Part shown: in pieces, positions 7,244-15,958 of the stretch
Layout: every line of letters begins with the position of its first letter
Position numbering within the stretch: position 1 is the stretch's first letter
Source: Arthrobacter sp. MA-N2
GTDB taxonomy: Bacteria; Actinomycetota; Actinomycetes; Actinomycetales; Micrococcaceae
Reading direction: 5' to 3'
Length of the DNA stretch: 64,000 bases
Assembly: GCF_000517125.1 (NCBI RefSeq)
Contig: NZ_KI912155.1
Coordinates: forward strand, 1,360,924-1,424,923
Made by a program: the position numbers and the translations under genes
Notes under the pieces: generated by a model
What the model was told of the DNA's origin: nothing
Databases searched by the model: none
What the model saw: only the letters and a program-made list of their open reading frames with translations

Positions 7244-8743
7244 TCACCTGCCAGTCGGAAGCTCTTCCAGGGCAGCGGCGTCCTCATCGGGATCGCGGGC
7301 TAGAAAGGGGGCAGCGGCGGCTGGTTCATGATTCGCGCGCCTGGATTCACGTTGGGAGTAGAACCAGATCGGAATGTAGAGTGCCAGCACGATAAAGCCG
7401 AGCCAGGTTGAGGTCCAGCCGATCTCCAGGCTGTTCAGGTAAACCACCCCAATCAGGCACAGGGGCAGGTTGAACAGCCCAAAGAGCATGGCGACGTGTT
7501 TCCAGCCCTTGGGTGCTTTGAAAGGCCGTTCCAGTTGAGCGAAGGCGGGGTGCTTCCTGGCCCTGACGTAGGCGAACAGGCTGATGCCGTTGGCGCAGGT
7601 GTAGCCGATCGCAGCGGCCGCAAGAATTGCCGCGAGGGATCCAAGCGAAATCAGGACCATGTTGAATGCTGCGGTGACAAGCAAGGCAACGAACGGAGTT
7701 CCGTGGCCGTTCGTTTTGCCGAAGACCTTGGGGAGGTTGCCTTCCGCCGACATGGAGTGCATGGCACGGGACGAACCAAGATAGGCCGTCTGGATGATCA
7801 GGACCATGGCGGCGATCAGCACGATGATGGTGACGATGGAACCGGCTTGGCCGAAGACAGCCCGGGCGACCGGAATCAGGGGTGAGACAGGCTCGGCCTT
7901 GACACCGTCAACGCCCAGGACGCCGATAACGGCTGTTTGGACCAGAACGTACGAGAAGAAGCAGATGATGCCGCAAGCATAAAGCGCCTTGGGAACATCT
8001 TTGGCCGGATTTTTGTATTCCGGGCCGTAGATGGCTGCCGTTTCCCACCCACAAGCACTCCATTGTGCGATCGCGAAGATGCCAAAGAGAATGAGGACGT
8101 GGTGCATGTCCCATGTCCAGTCGGCCGGCAACCAGTTGCCAGTGATGTTGGCCAGGTCAACGTGCCCTGTGGCAAAAGGTGCCACAGCCAGGACAATCAG
8201 CGGTATCAGGGAAACAGCCGCCAGGATGTAACCCAGGATGGCGCCGTCCTTAAGGCCGAACCAGTTGACCACGAATAGTCCCGCGAAAATTACCAGACCT
8301 GAAAGCAACGAAAGCTGATATTCGGTGAATGTCTCGGCGAGCACCGGGAACAGCCCATGGAGGTAGCCGCCAACCAGAATGGCGAAGATCGCCAGCACGG
8401 GGTTCCAGGCGAACCAGTAGCTCCATGCGCTGAAGCCGCCGATCAGCTTGCCTTTGTCGTACTTGCCCTTGTAGTTTTCGGTGCGGAATATGTGCTGTGC
8501 ATAGCCCGGTAGGCCAGAGGCTTTGGGGAACGTGGTGGCCATTTCGGCGTACGCCGTGTTTTGGAAGAAACCTTGAACCACCGACAGCCCCCAGATAAGA
8601 ATTGCTGCGGCTGACAAATACAGCGGGATATAGCCCAAGGACGGTAGTATCAGCAAAGGCACGCCCAGTGAAATGGACAAACCCTGCTTCCAGTCAATCG
8701 ACCTTTTCAGGTCATCGACAGCGCTCAAACTGTTTTCACTCAT
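7244..8743 (-). CDS. APC-family amino acid/amine permease
   Basis: The 499-residue protein is a polytopic APC-superfamily permease with about 12 predicted membrane segments, beginning with GVPLLILPSLGYIPLYLSAAA. It contains the consensus-type segment KASGLPGYAQHIF and conserved ACGWETAAIYGPEYKNPAKDVP about midway. The start MSENSLS is preceded by AAAGGAG. The charged C-terminal tail after WFYSQRES is cytoplasmic. Placement within the methylated-amine island suggests uptake of an amine (dimethylamine, trimethylamine or a quaternary amine) rather than an amino acid, but the sequence alone does not decide the substrate. Confidence 0.85.
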   Translation of the reverse strand: MSENSLSAVDDLKRSIDWKQGLSISLGVPLLILPSLGYIPLYLSAAAILIWGLSVVQGFFQNTAYAEMATTFPKASGLPGYAQHIFRTENYKGKYDKGKLIGGFSAWSYWFAWNPVLAIFAILVGGYLHGLFPVLAETFTEYQLSLLSGLVIFAGLFVVNWFGLKDGAILGYILAAVSLIPLIVLAVAPFATGHVDLANITGNWLPADWTWDMHHVLILFGIFAIAQWSACGWETAAIYGPEYKNPAKDVPKALYACGIICFFSYVLVQTAVIGVLGVDGVKAEPVSPLIPVARAVFGQAGSIVTIIVLIAAMVLIIQTAYLGSSRAMHSMSAEGNLPKVFGKTNGHGTPFVALLVTAAFNMVLISLGSLAAILAAAAIGYTCANGISLFAYVRARKHPAFAQLERPFKAPKGWKHVAMLFGLFNLPLCLIGVVYLNSLEIGWTSTWLGFIVLALYIPIWFYSQRESRRANHEPAAAAPFLARDPDEDAAALEELPTGR

Positions 8744-9066
8744 AAGATTCTCCTTTGAATGGCAGTGATAAACACAAACAATTGTGCGGGCAGCGGTGAG
8801 ACGGCACCTTGCCATTGCCAGACACCACTCAGTGACCAAAGATGTCTGGCGTTCCGGATTTATGTCCGGGATATAGACGCGAGTGGTGCGGATGGTGGTT
8901 TGCCACATTCAAACGCTCAGCGGGGCGGGTTAGCCGTTGCGCGAGATTAGCCCGAACATGTAGCGGGACGTTTGTCCTCCGATTACAGGCGAGGCGTTGG
9001 GGCAGGTGACCCTTGGGCCTTAACTTGTGGAGACCGTGTAGGGCCTGTGGTGCGGCTGTAACTCGG
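8744..9066. other. Intergenic gap between cupin and permease
   Basis: This 323-base stretch has no credible gene. It holds the permease leader and probably its promoter. A small dyad TCCGG-ATTTATG-TCCGG occurs near 8853-8869. Nothing else was recognised. Confidence 0.4.
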
Positions 9067-9477
9067 TTAGATTTCGAAGTATCGGAAGGAGTGTGACTCC
9101 AGACCTTTGGGGTTGGGGCCATAGATAGTGAACATTCGAGCGTAGACAGGCGCCCAGTATTTGCCGAGTTGTCCCGGGTTTACGCGGGCTGAATCTCCGG
9201 GCTTCAGGATGACCGTCTTGCCTTCGCTCTCGATGTGGAGTTCGCCCTCCATCAGGAAGTTCGTCTCGGTGTGGGGGTGGAAATCTTCCCAACCGCAGGA
9301 CCTCAGTTCCCACTCCGACAATATGAAGTCATCCCAGCTGCCCACAGGATCGGCATTGATGAATCTGCAGAGCAATCGTTGCCATTCGTCCTTCATGGGC
9401 TTCATGGGCCTCATTGACCAGAATTCGATCTCTTCCCCTGTTGTGGGTGTCAGGAACTGAGGTGTGGTCGCGCCCAT
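9067..9477 (-). CDS. Cupin-domain protein
   Basis: The 136-residue product is a single-domain cupin with motif 1 around FHPHTETNFLMEGELH (histidines and glutamate in the metal-binding positions) and motif 2 around LKPGDSARVNPGQ. It is longer at the N-terminus than the cupin at 3160-3537 and only distantly similar. The Shine-Dalgarno AGAAAGGG is rather far from the ATG. It lies upstream of the permease on the same strand, separated by 323 bases, and next to the trimethylamine-monooxygenase remnant, so a role with methylated amines is possible but unproven. Confidence 0.75.
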   Translation of the reverse strand: MGATTPQFLTPTTGEEIEFWSMRPMKPMKDEWQRLLCRFINADPVGSWDDFILSEWELRSCGWEDFHPHTETNFLMEGELHIESEGKTVILKPGDSARVNPGQLGKYWAPVYARMFTIYGPNPKGLESHSFRYFEI

Positions 9478-9554
9478 TGCTTTAGACCCTTTCTTATGCG
9501 CGACATATCCCTAAGCGCGCTATTTGCAGTGTGGGATGTTTCGATAAATCCGGG

Positions 9555-10069
9555 TCAGATCGCGTAATGGTGATCTGAATCACGGTGTTGTCCACTGTGA
9601 CAGGGACGAGCGTCTAAGTCAATGGTCTGCCATAATTTCTCACCCCGCCCTTCTGAGAAAAAGTCTTCTTGAACGCCCCGGGGAATCATTTGGTTTTGCC
9701 CGGATGGCGGGCTGGGGTTTGGTGCCCTGTTCGTGTTGGTCAGTGTTAGGAGTTCGGCGCTAAGTGCCTGGATCTGACGTGGGATGCCGGCCGAGTTCAG
9801 GGGCGTGTTTTCCCGCCATAGCCGCGTCTTAACGTCCCGGGAGACGGTGCCGGAGTCGGCCAGAACGCGTTGGAACGGAGTCGCGGGCCGGTGGTATGTT
9901 TTGCTGATCTTCGCTCTGGTCCGGACCTTCGCCAGGAGCTTCTGCCGTGGCTCGAAATGATTCGTCAACAGCCGCTGTAGCGCCAAGATCCGGTTCAACA
10001 GTTCCAGCTCGGCGGCGGTGTCGCAGCGGTGATTGCCGACGGTCTGACGGACGGTGTGCCAGTTCTTCT
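9555..10069 (-). pseudogene. Transposase (IS481/integrase-core type) C-terminal remnant
   Basis: Reading leftward from about 10069 the frame gives QKNWHTVRQTVGNHR, ELELLNRILALQRLLTNHF, then QKLLAKVRTRAKISKTY and RPATPFQRVLAD, which is the C-terminal region of rve-core transposases of the IS481-like group (linker plus LxLQRLL and TPFQRVL motifs). The catalytic DDE core and N-terminal helix-turn-helix are absent. The fragment ends exactly where trimethylamine-monooxygenase-like sequence begins on the other strand, so it records an insertion or deletion event. No terminal inverted repeats could be paired. Confidence 0.7.
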
Positions 10070-10345
10070 GTTGACTTCCAGAAGGACTACCTGCGCGAAC
10101 TCATTGACGCCACCGATTACCCGCCCTTCGACCTGGACGCCGTTTCCCAGCTCTTCAAGGACTGGATGCAGCACAAGCACGAGGGCATCCCGGGATACCG
10201 CGGCATGATCCACCGCTCCGTGGTCACCGGCACCATGGCAGTCAAACACCACACCCGCTGGCTCAACGCCATGGACGACTCCCTCGAACGATACCTGAAC
10301 GGCACGTCCCAGGACATCGACACCAACACCCCCGCGGCAAGCTGA
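10070..10345 (+). pseudogene. tmm: Trimethylamine monooxygenase (flavin monooxygenase) C-terminal remnant
   Basis: From 10070 the plus strand encodes VDFQKDYLRELIDATDYP, then IDLDAV-like FDLDAVSQLFKDW, and later SVVTGTMAVKHHTRWLNAMDD, ending at 10345. This matches the C-terminal tail of bacterial trimethylamine monooxygenase (TGTMAxxHHTPW, DALDDSxExYL). The roughly 360 N-terminal residues with the FAD and NADPH motifs are missing; instead the segment begins at the transposase remnant. There is no start codon with a Shine-Dalgarno for this piece. The assignment is from memory of the family and fits the dimethylamine genes nearby, since TMA is oxidised and then demethylated to dimethylamine. 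Confidence 0.65.
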
Positions 10346-10363
10346 CCAAGTACGCGGCTAGCC

Positions 10364-10501
10364 TGTCCCTAAGAACATGGGCAGGCAAGGGATCTGGAGA
10401 GGTTCCGATCACCCGCTTGTGCACTCCAGACTGTACAACCCTCCGCCAGTGAGAGCGGATCAGTCTCCCTCTGGACCCTTCCGTCTGAAAGAAGGGTGTC
10501 C
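10364..10501 (+). ncRNA. Candidate structured RNA: four consecutive hairpins
   Basis: In the 335-base gap between the tmm remnant and the TetR gene, four hairpins follow one another: 10364-10387 (CCTG..CAGG), 10393-10430 (TCTGGAG/CTCCAGA), 10442-10459 (TCCGC/GCGGA) and 10473-10501 (GGAC-CCTTC/GAAGG-GTCC). No ORF with coding character covers this part. It may be a leader of the TetR gene or an independent RNA. I could not match it to a known class. Confidence 0.35.
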
Positions 10502-10680
10502 CGGCCATGACAGGACCCAGCCTGGCAACCACCTTGAGTGCTTACATATGGCGCTATCCACCCAAGACCGAACAGAAATTCAGGTCGGTCGTTCAAGACG
10601 AAGGTGGGACCTTTTACTCTCCAAGCAATAGTCTTAGGACGTGTTCAGACGGACTGAAATCGGAGACTGGGGAGTGAGCT

Positions 10681-11268
10681 ATGCGGGTAGCCGCGAAAGA
10701 TCGAAAAGAACAATTGATTTCAGCGACGGTGGAACTAATGAGGCGTGAGGGCGTTCAGTCCGTGACCATGAGGGCCGTCGCCAAAGAGGCCAATGCTCCC
10801 TTGGCCGCCGTTCACTACTGTTTCAGCGGTAAAGAAGAGCTTATGGAGGCGGCCGCCGAGGCTTGGCTGAAGAACCTCAGCAGTTTTTCCGGCGAGGTCC
10901 CGGTCCACCTAGGTCTTCGTAAGGCCGTGGAACAAGTAGCCGAAGGCTACTGGCGCGCACTGGAAGAAGAGCCCGCCAGCCTCCTTGCTGAGATCGAACT
11001 CATTCTGTGGGCAGCACGTAATGCCCCGGTGAGCCCGCTGGCCGCGAAGATTTATCCGGCCTACGAAGTTGAACTGGGAAACATATTCTCCGCTGCGGCA
11101 CAAAACAATGGTGACCACTGCTGTATTGCCATCCCTGCGCTCGTGAGGTCTTTCCTGATGATCTACGACGGAGCGTCCGTTCAATACATGACCGACCCGA
11201 AGGCGGCCGATCACCGTGGCTTGTTCTTCATGATGCTTGATGCACTACTGACCAAGGCCTGCGTGTAA
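10681..11268 (+). CDS. TetR/AcrR-family transcriptional regulator
   Basis: The 195-residue protein has the TetR N-terminal helix-turn-helix: VELMRREGVQSVTMRAVAKEANAPLA ends the DNA-binding helices and AVHYCFSGKEELMEAA completes the signature. The rest is a helical ligand/dimer domain of typical length. GGGGAG lies eight bases before the ATG. It is the only dedicated regulator gene in the methylated-amine island (1-11300), so it is a candidate repressor of the amine genes, possibly binding the repeats at 3753-3873, but there is no direct evidence for that. Confidence 0.88.
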   Translation: MRVAAKDRKEQLISATVELMRREGVQSVTMRAVAKEANAPLAAVHYCFSGKEELMEAAAEAWLKNLSSFSGEVPVHLGLRKAVEQVAEGYWRALEEEPASLLAEIELILWAARNAPVSPLAAKIYPAYEVELGNIFSAAAQNNGDHCCIAIPALVRSFLMIYDGASVQYMTDPKAADHRGLFFMMLDALLTKACV

Positions 11269-11904
11269 CAGTCCTCACGACGTGGCAACGCGGAGAGGTC
11301 GGTCCCGGCAGGAGCATTCCGAGTGGTAACTTTCGACTGGAAATGGCACGCGGGGTATTCATGGGCCGGGAGTAGCTTGGGCGCCATCAGCGTCGCCTGT
11401 CGGCTGGCGCACCTCGCTGGCCGGAGGTTCAAGCGCTCCAGGACCGGTGACTTTTACCGGGAGTGGAAGTAGCTGCCAGAACTCCCGTTCCATGACTAAA
11501 TCGGCGCTTCCGCAGGTCAGGTCACCCTTGGCGCGATAACTGCATTCGGATGCTAGAGCCTGAATTTACTCTTGGATCGCTTGCCCGTTGTAGGGTTCCT
11601 GCATCTAATGCGCCTTTCCCTGGTTTAGGGGCTGGCGTGATCGGTGCCATCCCGGTTTCGTCTCGAGGATGCTGGTGGAGCCGGATGTTGGGCTGTTTCC
11701 GTTGCTCAAAATGTTGGGCCCTCTCCTCGGAGAACGCCGCCATGCCCTCTTTCTGGTCACCTGAAACCGGCGACGGCCGCAATCGTGGAAGTGCGTAGTT
11801 CGGTGTATGCCGTCCACCCTTCAAACGGTTACCTTTTGGCCACAACCTTGATGCCCGACTTCTCACAAGTTCCCTTGGACGGCTTACTTCTTTAGGCTTG
11901 CACA
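11269..11904. other. Gene-poor gap between the TetR gene and a conserved small gene
   Basis: No intact gene was recognised in this 636-base stretch. A short minus-strand segment near 11690-11766 resembles the end of a crotonase (listed separately). The rest has no family match that I can see on either strand. Confidence 0.45.
11690..11766 (-). pseudogene. Possible enoyl-CoA hydratase C-terminal fragment
   Basis: The minus strand reads SGDQKEGMAAFSEERAQHFEQR, similar to the SxDxKEGMxAFLEKRxPxF tail of crotonase-family enoyl-CoA hydratases. The region upstream in frame has no crotonase similarity and the downstream reading is not family-like. It is probably a fossil, but the match is short. 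Confidence 0.25.
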
Positions 11905-12204
11905 GTGATCTTCAAAGCTGTGGGCGAGGGACGCCCGTACCCTGACCATGGTTATTCCACGCCCAAGGACTGGGCCGCACTGCCACCGCGTCCTGTTCGG
12001 CTCGATGAACTTGTCACCACCAAACGCACCCTTGACCTGGAAGCGCTGTTGGCCGAGGACTCAACCTTCTTCGGAGATCTCTTCCCGCATGTGGTGCAGT
12101 ATCAGGGCTTGTTGTACCTCGAAGACGGGCTCCACCGTGCAGTCCGTACCGCGCTACACCAGCGCACGGCCATCCACGCGCGCGTGCTTGTGATAGATGG
12201 TTAA
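11905..12204 (+). CDS. Conserved small protein (VapB-family annotated)
   Basis: The 99-residue product is a very conserved actinobacterial protein with MIFKAVGEGRPYPDHG at the N-terminus, VRLDELVTTKRTLDLEALLAED in the middle and LYLEDGLHRAVRTALHQR toward the end. Homologues are often labelled type II toxin-antitoxin VapB family, although no VapC partner is present here. The start is GTG with a weak ribosome site. Its last eight bases overlap the start of the LytR_C gene, a pairing that is constant in Arthrobacter relatives as far as I recall. Its biochemical function is unknown. Confidence 0.75.
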   Translation: MIFKAVGEGRPYPDHGYSTPKDWAALPPRPVRLDELVTTKRTLDLEALLAEDSTFFGDLFPHVVQYQGLLYLEDGLHRAVRTALHQRTAIHARVLVIDG

Positions 12205-12937
12205 CGAGACAATCCCCGAAGAGCAGGTGGCTGTGCCCGATAACGCGAATCCGAGGAAGCGCCGGAACCATCCGAATCGTCAGAAAGACCCGACGATTCT
12301 GCACGGGCATCGTGTTGTTACTGGGCCGGAACTCCGGGCGACCTTTGTGGATTCTCCTGGACCTGAGAGCCATCCCGGGTGGTTCAGCCGCCGCCTCTTG
12401 CATGGGATCGTTCTCGCGTTGCTCATCGGGCTGATCGTTGCAGGTCTTGTGGGCGCCTGGGCAGTCATGAACGGCGTGATCCGCTTCCCCTCCGCCCTTG
12501 CGAGCAGTGCACCGGCGGCCGTGTGCCCGACGACTGTTTTTGACTACACGCCCAACAATAAGATCCAGGTCAATGTCTACAACGCAGCCGGGAGGTCTGG
12601 TCTGGCCAAGAACGTGGCCGACCAGCTGAAAGCCCGGGGATACATCGTGGGCAGCGTCGACAACTCCACCACCAGCTACACGGGCTCGGCCATGGTTGTT
12701 TCGGGATCCAGCGGCGAAGCGGCAGCGTTCAACATCCAAAGAAACGTTCCGAACACTGACTTCTTCCAGGACCAACGGGCGGATGCCTCCGTGGATATCA
12801 TCCTCGCTCCCGGTTTCTCGGCGCTGGTGCCGGCGGAACTGGTAGACAACACCCCGGGTAAGCTCAGTTGTCCTCGCCAAGACCAGCGGATTGCGGACAA
12901 TTCGAAGCTGCCGGTGCTCCCGCCGCCCACGCCCTAG
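12197..12937 (+). CDS. LytR_C-domain membrane protein
   Basis: The 246-residue protein has a basic cytoplasmic N-terminus (KRRNHPNRQK), one membrane anchor at about residues 70-92 (GIVLALLIGLIVAGLVGAWAV with flanks) and an extracytoplasmic LytR C-terminal domain at about 120-205 (IQVNVYNAAGRSGLAKNVADQL, typical of the LytR_C/cell-wall-associated fold). The catalytic LCP domain of full LytR-CpsA-Psr ligases is absent, so a structural or regulatory envelope role is more likely than glycopolymer ligation. It overlaps the preceding gene by eight bases, implying coupled translation. Confidence 0.85.
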   Translation: MVNETIPEEQVAVPDNANPRKRRNHPNRQKDPTILHGHRVVTGPELRATFVDSPGPESHPGWFSRRLLHGIVLALLIGLIVAGLVGAWAVMNGVIRFPSALASSAPAAVCPTTVFDYTPNNKIQVNVYNAAGRSGLAKNVADQLKARGYIVGSVDNSTTSYTGSAMVVSGSSGEAAAFNIQRNVPNTDFFQDQRADASVDIILAPGFSALVPAELVDNTPGKLSCPRQDQRIADNSKLPVLPPPTP

Positions 12938-12968
12938 CCTCGGTGGCAGTGCTAGCCCAGTGGCAGTG

Positions 12969-13610
12969 TCACGCCAAGTGCGCGGGCCGGCCGCCGTCGT
13001 CGAACCTTGCTCCCGCGCCCAACTGGACGAACCGAACGGTCTGAAGCAAGCGCTTCTCCAGTTCTTCCGGCTCCGACCCGCTCGCCGCATTGCCGCGGGC
13101 CGCACTGGAGGAGAGCGTTCCGTGGATGAGCCTGGCGAGCTGCTCGACGTCGGTGGGCGGTAGGTAGCCCGCCGCTATCCCGTCGCGCAGGATGTCCTGG
13201 AGCAACACGTTGAGTTCGCCGACGTGATCCGCCAATTGCGCAAAGGAAGCAGGGGACAGGACGGCCGCCATGGCAGGGCCCGGAGGAAGATGACGGCGGC
13301 TCAGATCCTCGACCTGGGCACGTACGTAGAGGGCCAGGCGGTCCACGGGATTCGGCAGGGCAGCCAGGGATTCGCGCAGGTCGCCGAGGAAGCGTTCAGT
13401 TTCGTCCAAGGCATAGGCGATCAGGAGTTGTTCCATGTCGGCGTAGTAGTTGTATACCGCGGTCCGGCCGACGCCCGCATGCCGAGCGACATCGGTCATG
13501 GTCAGTCCGGGCAGGCCGTGGGTGAAGAGCAGCTCACCGAAAGCGGTCAGGATCCGGCGTCGGGTTTCAGCGCGCTGCGCCGCGTTGCTGGCGGCCGTAA
13601 TCCTAGGCAT
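12969..13610 (-). CDS. TetR-family transcriptional regulator
   Basis: The 213-residue protein starts with a TetR DNA-binding domain (RRRILTAFGELLFTHG, then LTMTDVARHAGVGRTAVYNYYADMEQLL) followed by a helical effector domain. It is transcribed in the same direction as the DsbA-like gene but lies downstream of it, with a palindromic repeat between them, so the two are probably separate transcripts. The ligand and targets cannot be inferred from sequence. Confidence 0.88.
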   Translation of the reverse strand: MPRITAASNAAQRAETRRRILTAFGELLFTHGLPGLTMTDVARHAGVGRTAVYNYYADMEQLLIAYALDETERFLGDLRESLAALPNPVDRLALYVRAQVEDLSRRHLPPGPAMAAVLSPASFAQLADHVGELNVLLQDILRDGIAAGYLPPTDVEQLARLIHGTLSSSAARGNAASGSEPEELEKRLLQTVRFVQLGAGARFDDGGRPAHLA

Positions 13611-13654
13611 ACAGACACTTTACAGCGATCTGTCAGCAAAGCCGTGACTGCATG

Positions 13655-13716
13655 GCGCGAACTGGCCGCAGATGACCTCCGGACGCAGTTTTGGGGTCAC
13701 CTGCTGCCAGTTCGCG
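13655..13716. repeat. Intergenic palindromic repeat, family B, copy 1
   Basis: Imperfect inverted repeat with outer arms starting GCGCGAACTGGC and ending GCCAGTTCGCG. The right half, from TTTTGGGGTCA to the end, recurs almost exactly at 16030-16092. It could act as a bidirectional terminator between the TetR and DsbA-like genes. Confidence 0.75.
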
Positions 13717-13737
13717 GAGGGGCGGTATCGAAAGACG

Positions 13738-14436
13738 CTAGATCGCGCAGCCGTCGGGACCGCAGGCTTCGGCGTCGGGGCTGCCGACGGCGACTAGCGG
13801 ATTGGCTTCCTGCCACGCCTGTGTGAGGGCCTGGCTGAAGACCTCGGACGGCTGCGCGCCGGAGAGACCGTACTTGCGGTCGATGACGAAGAACGGCACA
13901 CCGGTGACTCCGATCATCCGGGCTTCGGCGATGTCGCTGCGGACGTTCTCGGCGTACTTGTCGGTGCTGAACAATTCGGCGATTTCCGCTTCCGGCAGGC
14001 CCAAATCGCGGCCGAGCTTGGTCAGGTATTCCTGGCTTCCGATGTCCTCGCCGTGTTCAAAATGGCCGCTCAGGAGCTGTTCTTTGGCTTGGTCTTGTTG
14101 GCCGTGGGCGGCCGCGAGGTGGATGAGGCGGTGCGCCGTGAAGCTGTTGGCCACCACGACGTCGTCGAAGCGGTAGTTCAGGCCCTCGCCCTTTGCCTGC
14201 AATGCCACATGCTCGAACATCTGACTGACCTGCGCCGGGTTCATGCCCTTGCGCTTGCTCAGGTAATCGAGCTCGGTGCCGTCGTAGTGTTCAGGGAGGC
14301 TCGGGTCCAGCTGGTAGCTGCGCCACTGGATCTCTACCGAGTCGCGGTGTGGGAATTCTCCCAGGGCCTTTTCGAACCGGCGCTTTCCGATGTAGCACCA
14401 CGGGCAAGCGACGTCCGACCAGATCTCAATCTTCAT
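13738..14436 (-). CDS. DsbA-family oxidoreductase (FrnE-like)
   Basis: The 232-residue protein is a FrnE-type DsbA family thioredoxin-fold oxidoreductase with the active site CPWC at residues 11-14 (IWSDVACPWCYIGKRRFE), the helical insertion typical of 2-hydroxychromene isomerase/FrnE proteins, and the cis-Pro loop GVTGVPFFVID near residue 180. A Cys-containing tail EACGPDGC ends the protein, a feature of some FrnE homologues. There is no signal peptide, so it acts in the cytoplasm. The start MKIEIW is preferred because it opens the first beta strand, though its ribosome site is weak. Confidence 0.88.
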   Translation of the reverse strand: MKIEIWSDVACPWCYIGKRRFEKALGEFPHRDSVEIQWRSYQLDPSLPEHYDGTELDYLSKRKGMNPAQVSQMFEHVALQAKGEGLNYRFDDVVVANSFTAHRLIHLAAAHGQQDQAKEQLLSGHFEHGEDIGSQEYLTKLGRDLGLPEAEIAELFSTDKYAENVRSDIAEARMIGVTGVPFFVIDRKYGLSGAQPSEVFSQALTQAWQEANPLVAVGSPDAEACGPDGCAI

Positions 14437-14549
14437 GATGTCGACAACCCGAAATTCAGGCGCGTCATTCCCGAGCTGGCCTGTTCGACTGGTCACAGCA
14501 CGGCATCCACGACACGCTAAATGGTATGCGATGCAGAAACGGGCAGGCG

Positions 14550-15062
14550 CTACGGGTATCCAGGCGTCGTGGAACCGTTTGCGCATCGGTGGTCCGATTC
14601 AGCTGCGAGATGTTGGCGGATCCCTTCGACGATGAGTTCGTGGTCCGCCTGCGACGAAAGTCCCGACGCCGTGACGGCCGCGACGACGCCAACGCCACGG
14701 ACCCGCACCGGAAACGAGCCCCCGGTCACCGCATAGTCGGTGCCCAGCCACCCTGCGGCGACCGCATCTATTCCGGCAGAGGCGTGCCGGGCCTCCACAA
14801 GCGCGCTGCTCGCTTCCATCCGCAGCACGAGTGCGGACTTCCGCGCGATCCAGGATTCCTGGTCTGGTGTGATGCCGGGTAGAGCGGCGCGGAAAAGGAT
14901 GAGCCCGGCGCGTCGGATGTCGATGCCGATCGAGTGGCCGGCCACCTGCGCCATCTCGGTGAGCCGGGAGCCGAGCTTCCATGCGTCTGCGTGGTCGAAA
15001 GAGGTGAAAAGCAGTTCCTCCTCCTGGCGTTCAAGTGCTTCAACAGTGGGAATGTCGGTCAT
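14550..15062 (-). CDS. HbpS-like heme-degrading-domain (UPF0303) protein
   Basis: The 170-residue protein belongs to the UPF0303/HbpS-like family (GlcG-type fold), shown by FDHADAWKLGSRL, IGIDIRRAGLILFRAALPG, SWIARKSALVLRMEASSALVEAR and GGSFPVRVRG with GVGVVAAVTASGLSSQADHEL. Members bind heme or small ligands and some are called heme-degrading. The start MTDIPTVEAL has AAAGG eleven bases upstream. An ATG at 15089 overlapping the TGA of the upstream gene (TGATG) would add nine residues and is a good alternative. It is co-directional with the TolB-like gene and probably co-translated. Confidence 0.8.
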   Translation of the reverse strand: MTDIPTVEALERQEEELLFTSFDHADAWKLGSRLTEMAQVAGHSIGIDIRRAGLILFRAALPGITPDQESWIARKSALVLRMEASSALVEARHASAGIDAVAAGWLGTDYAVTGGSFPVRVRGVGVVAAVTASGLSSQADHELIVEGIRQHLAAESDHRCANGSTTPGYP

Positions 15063-15088
15063 GCGGCCGTTCACCTTTCTTCTTGCCA

Positions 15089-15958
15089 TCAGTTTTCCGG
15101 GTACGCAATAAACGCGAAGCGCTCGGAGTCAGGAGACCAGCTATTGACGTTAAGCGTTCCCTGGCCGCCAAAGAGCGGCCACACGTGGAGGGGCGTCGCC
15201 CAGTCATCTGTTGAGACAAGCACGACGTCGACCGGCAAGTCCGCGGGGTGGCCCACCGTTCCGCCGGGGAAACGGATGTAGCTGGCGAGGCGCCCGTCGG
15301 GGGAGAGGTGCGGGAACCAGTCGACGGTTTCGCTGTGGAGCATGCGTTCGGCTGTGCTTCCGGTGCCGACCCGCACCCTGGCGAGTTGGGCGTGGCCTGG
15401 CCGGTCCGTGAAGGCCTCGGTATTGAAGTACAGCCACTCGCCGTCTGGAGAAAACTCGGGTCCATCGCAGTGGCCATCAATGTCGATCGCCGCCGCGGGG
15501 CCGCCGCTGGCCTGGATCGTCATCAGCCTGCCCGGCTGGGTGAAGTCTCCCGCTTCTATTCCGACGTAGGCGAGTGTCCGTCCGTCGGGGCTGACGCCGT
15601 GGAGGAAATGGAAGGACCCGTCGTCGTCCGTGATCTTGGTGGCTTCTCCGCCGTCGAGGGCCGCTCGGTAAATGTGGCCGTCATTCGCCGAGAGGTAGAT
15701 GGTGGAGCCGTCGGGCGCGAGGACGTGGTCGTTGTTGAGGTCCGGGATGCCGGTGATTGCCAGCTTTTCGATCGTGCCTCCGGAAAGTTTCAGCCGCCAC
15801 AGGGCGCCATCACCATTGAGGATCAGGGCCTGGCCATCGAGCGTCCAGTTGGGAGCTTCCAGCAGCAGCTTGTCCGTGGTGAAGGCTAGCTCGGAAGTGC
15901 CGGTGGCAGAGGCGCTCCACACTTCGCAGCGCTGGCCGGGTTGGAGGGTTCTTATCAC
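15089..15958 (-). CDS. TolB-like beta-propeller protein
   Basis: The 289-residue protein consists of WD40/TolB-type propeller repeats, visible as recurring APDGSTIYLSANDGHIY, SPDGRTLAYVG, SPDGEWLYFNTE, SPDGRLASYIR and SPDSERFAFIAY segments. It lacks a signal peptide, so unlike TolB itself it is likely cytoplasmic. Similar Micrococcales proteins are annotated as transporters or sugar-pathway proteins without proof. The start is GTG, preceded by GAGGAAG, and overlaps the stop of a 17-codon ORF (GTGA). It lies at the downstream end of the sugar cluster and may belong to it functionally. Confidence 0.8.
   Translation of the reverse strand: MIRTLQPGQRCEVWSASATGTSELAFTTDKLLLEAPNWTLDGQALILNGDGALWRLKLSGGTIEKLAITGIPDLNNDHVLAPDGSTIYLSANDGHIYRAALDGGEATKITDDDGSFHFLHGVSPDGRTLAYVGIEAGDFTQPGRLMTIQASGGPAAAIDIDGHCDGPEFSPDGEWLYFNTEAFTDRPGHAQLARVRVGTGSTAERMLHSETVDWFPHLSPDGRLASYIRFPGGTVGHPADLPVDVVLVSTDDWATPLHVWPLFGGQGTLNVNSWSPDSERFAFIAYPEN

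Noticed and set aside
10500..10560. SAM-type riboswitch suggested by a TGGCAACC stretch
   Set aside because: The surrounding conserved helices and the GGUGC element are missing, and no methionine or SAM gene follows.
11522..11866. A full 114-residue minus-strand gene
   Set aside because: Only about 20 residues resemble a crotonase tail; the remainder is not family-like, so it is kept only as a possible fossil.
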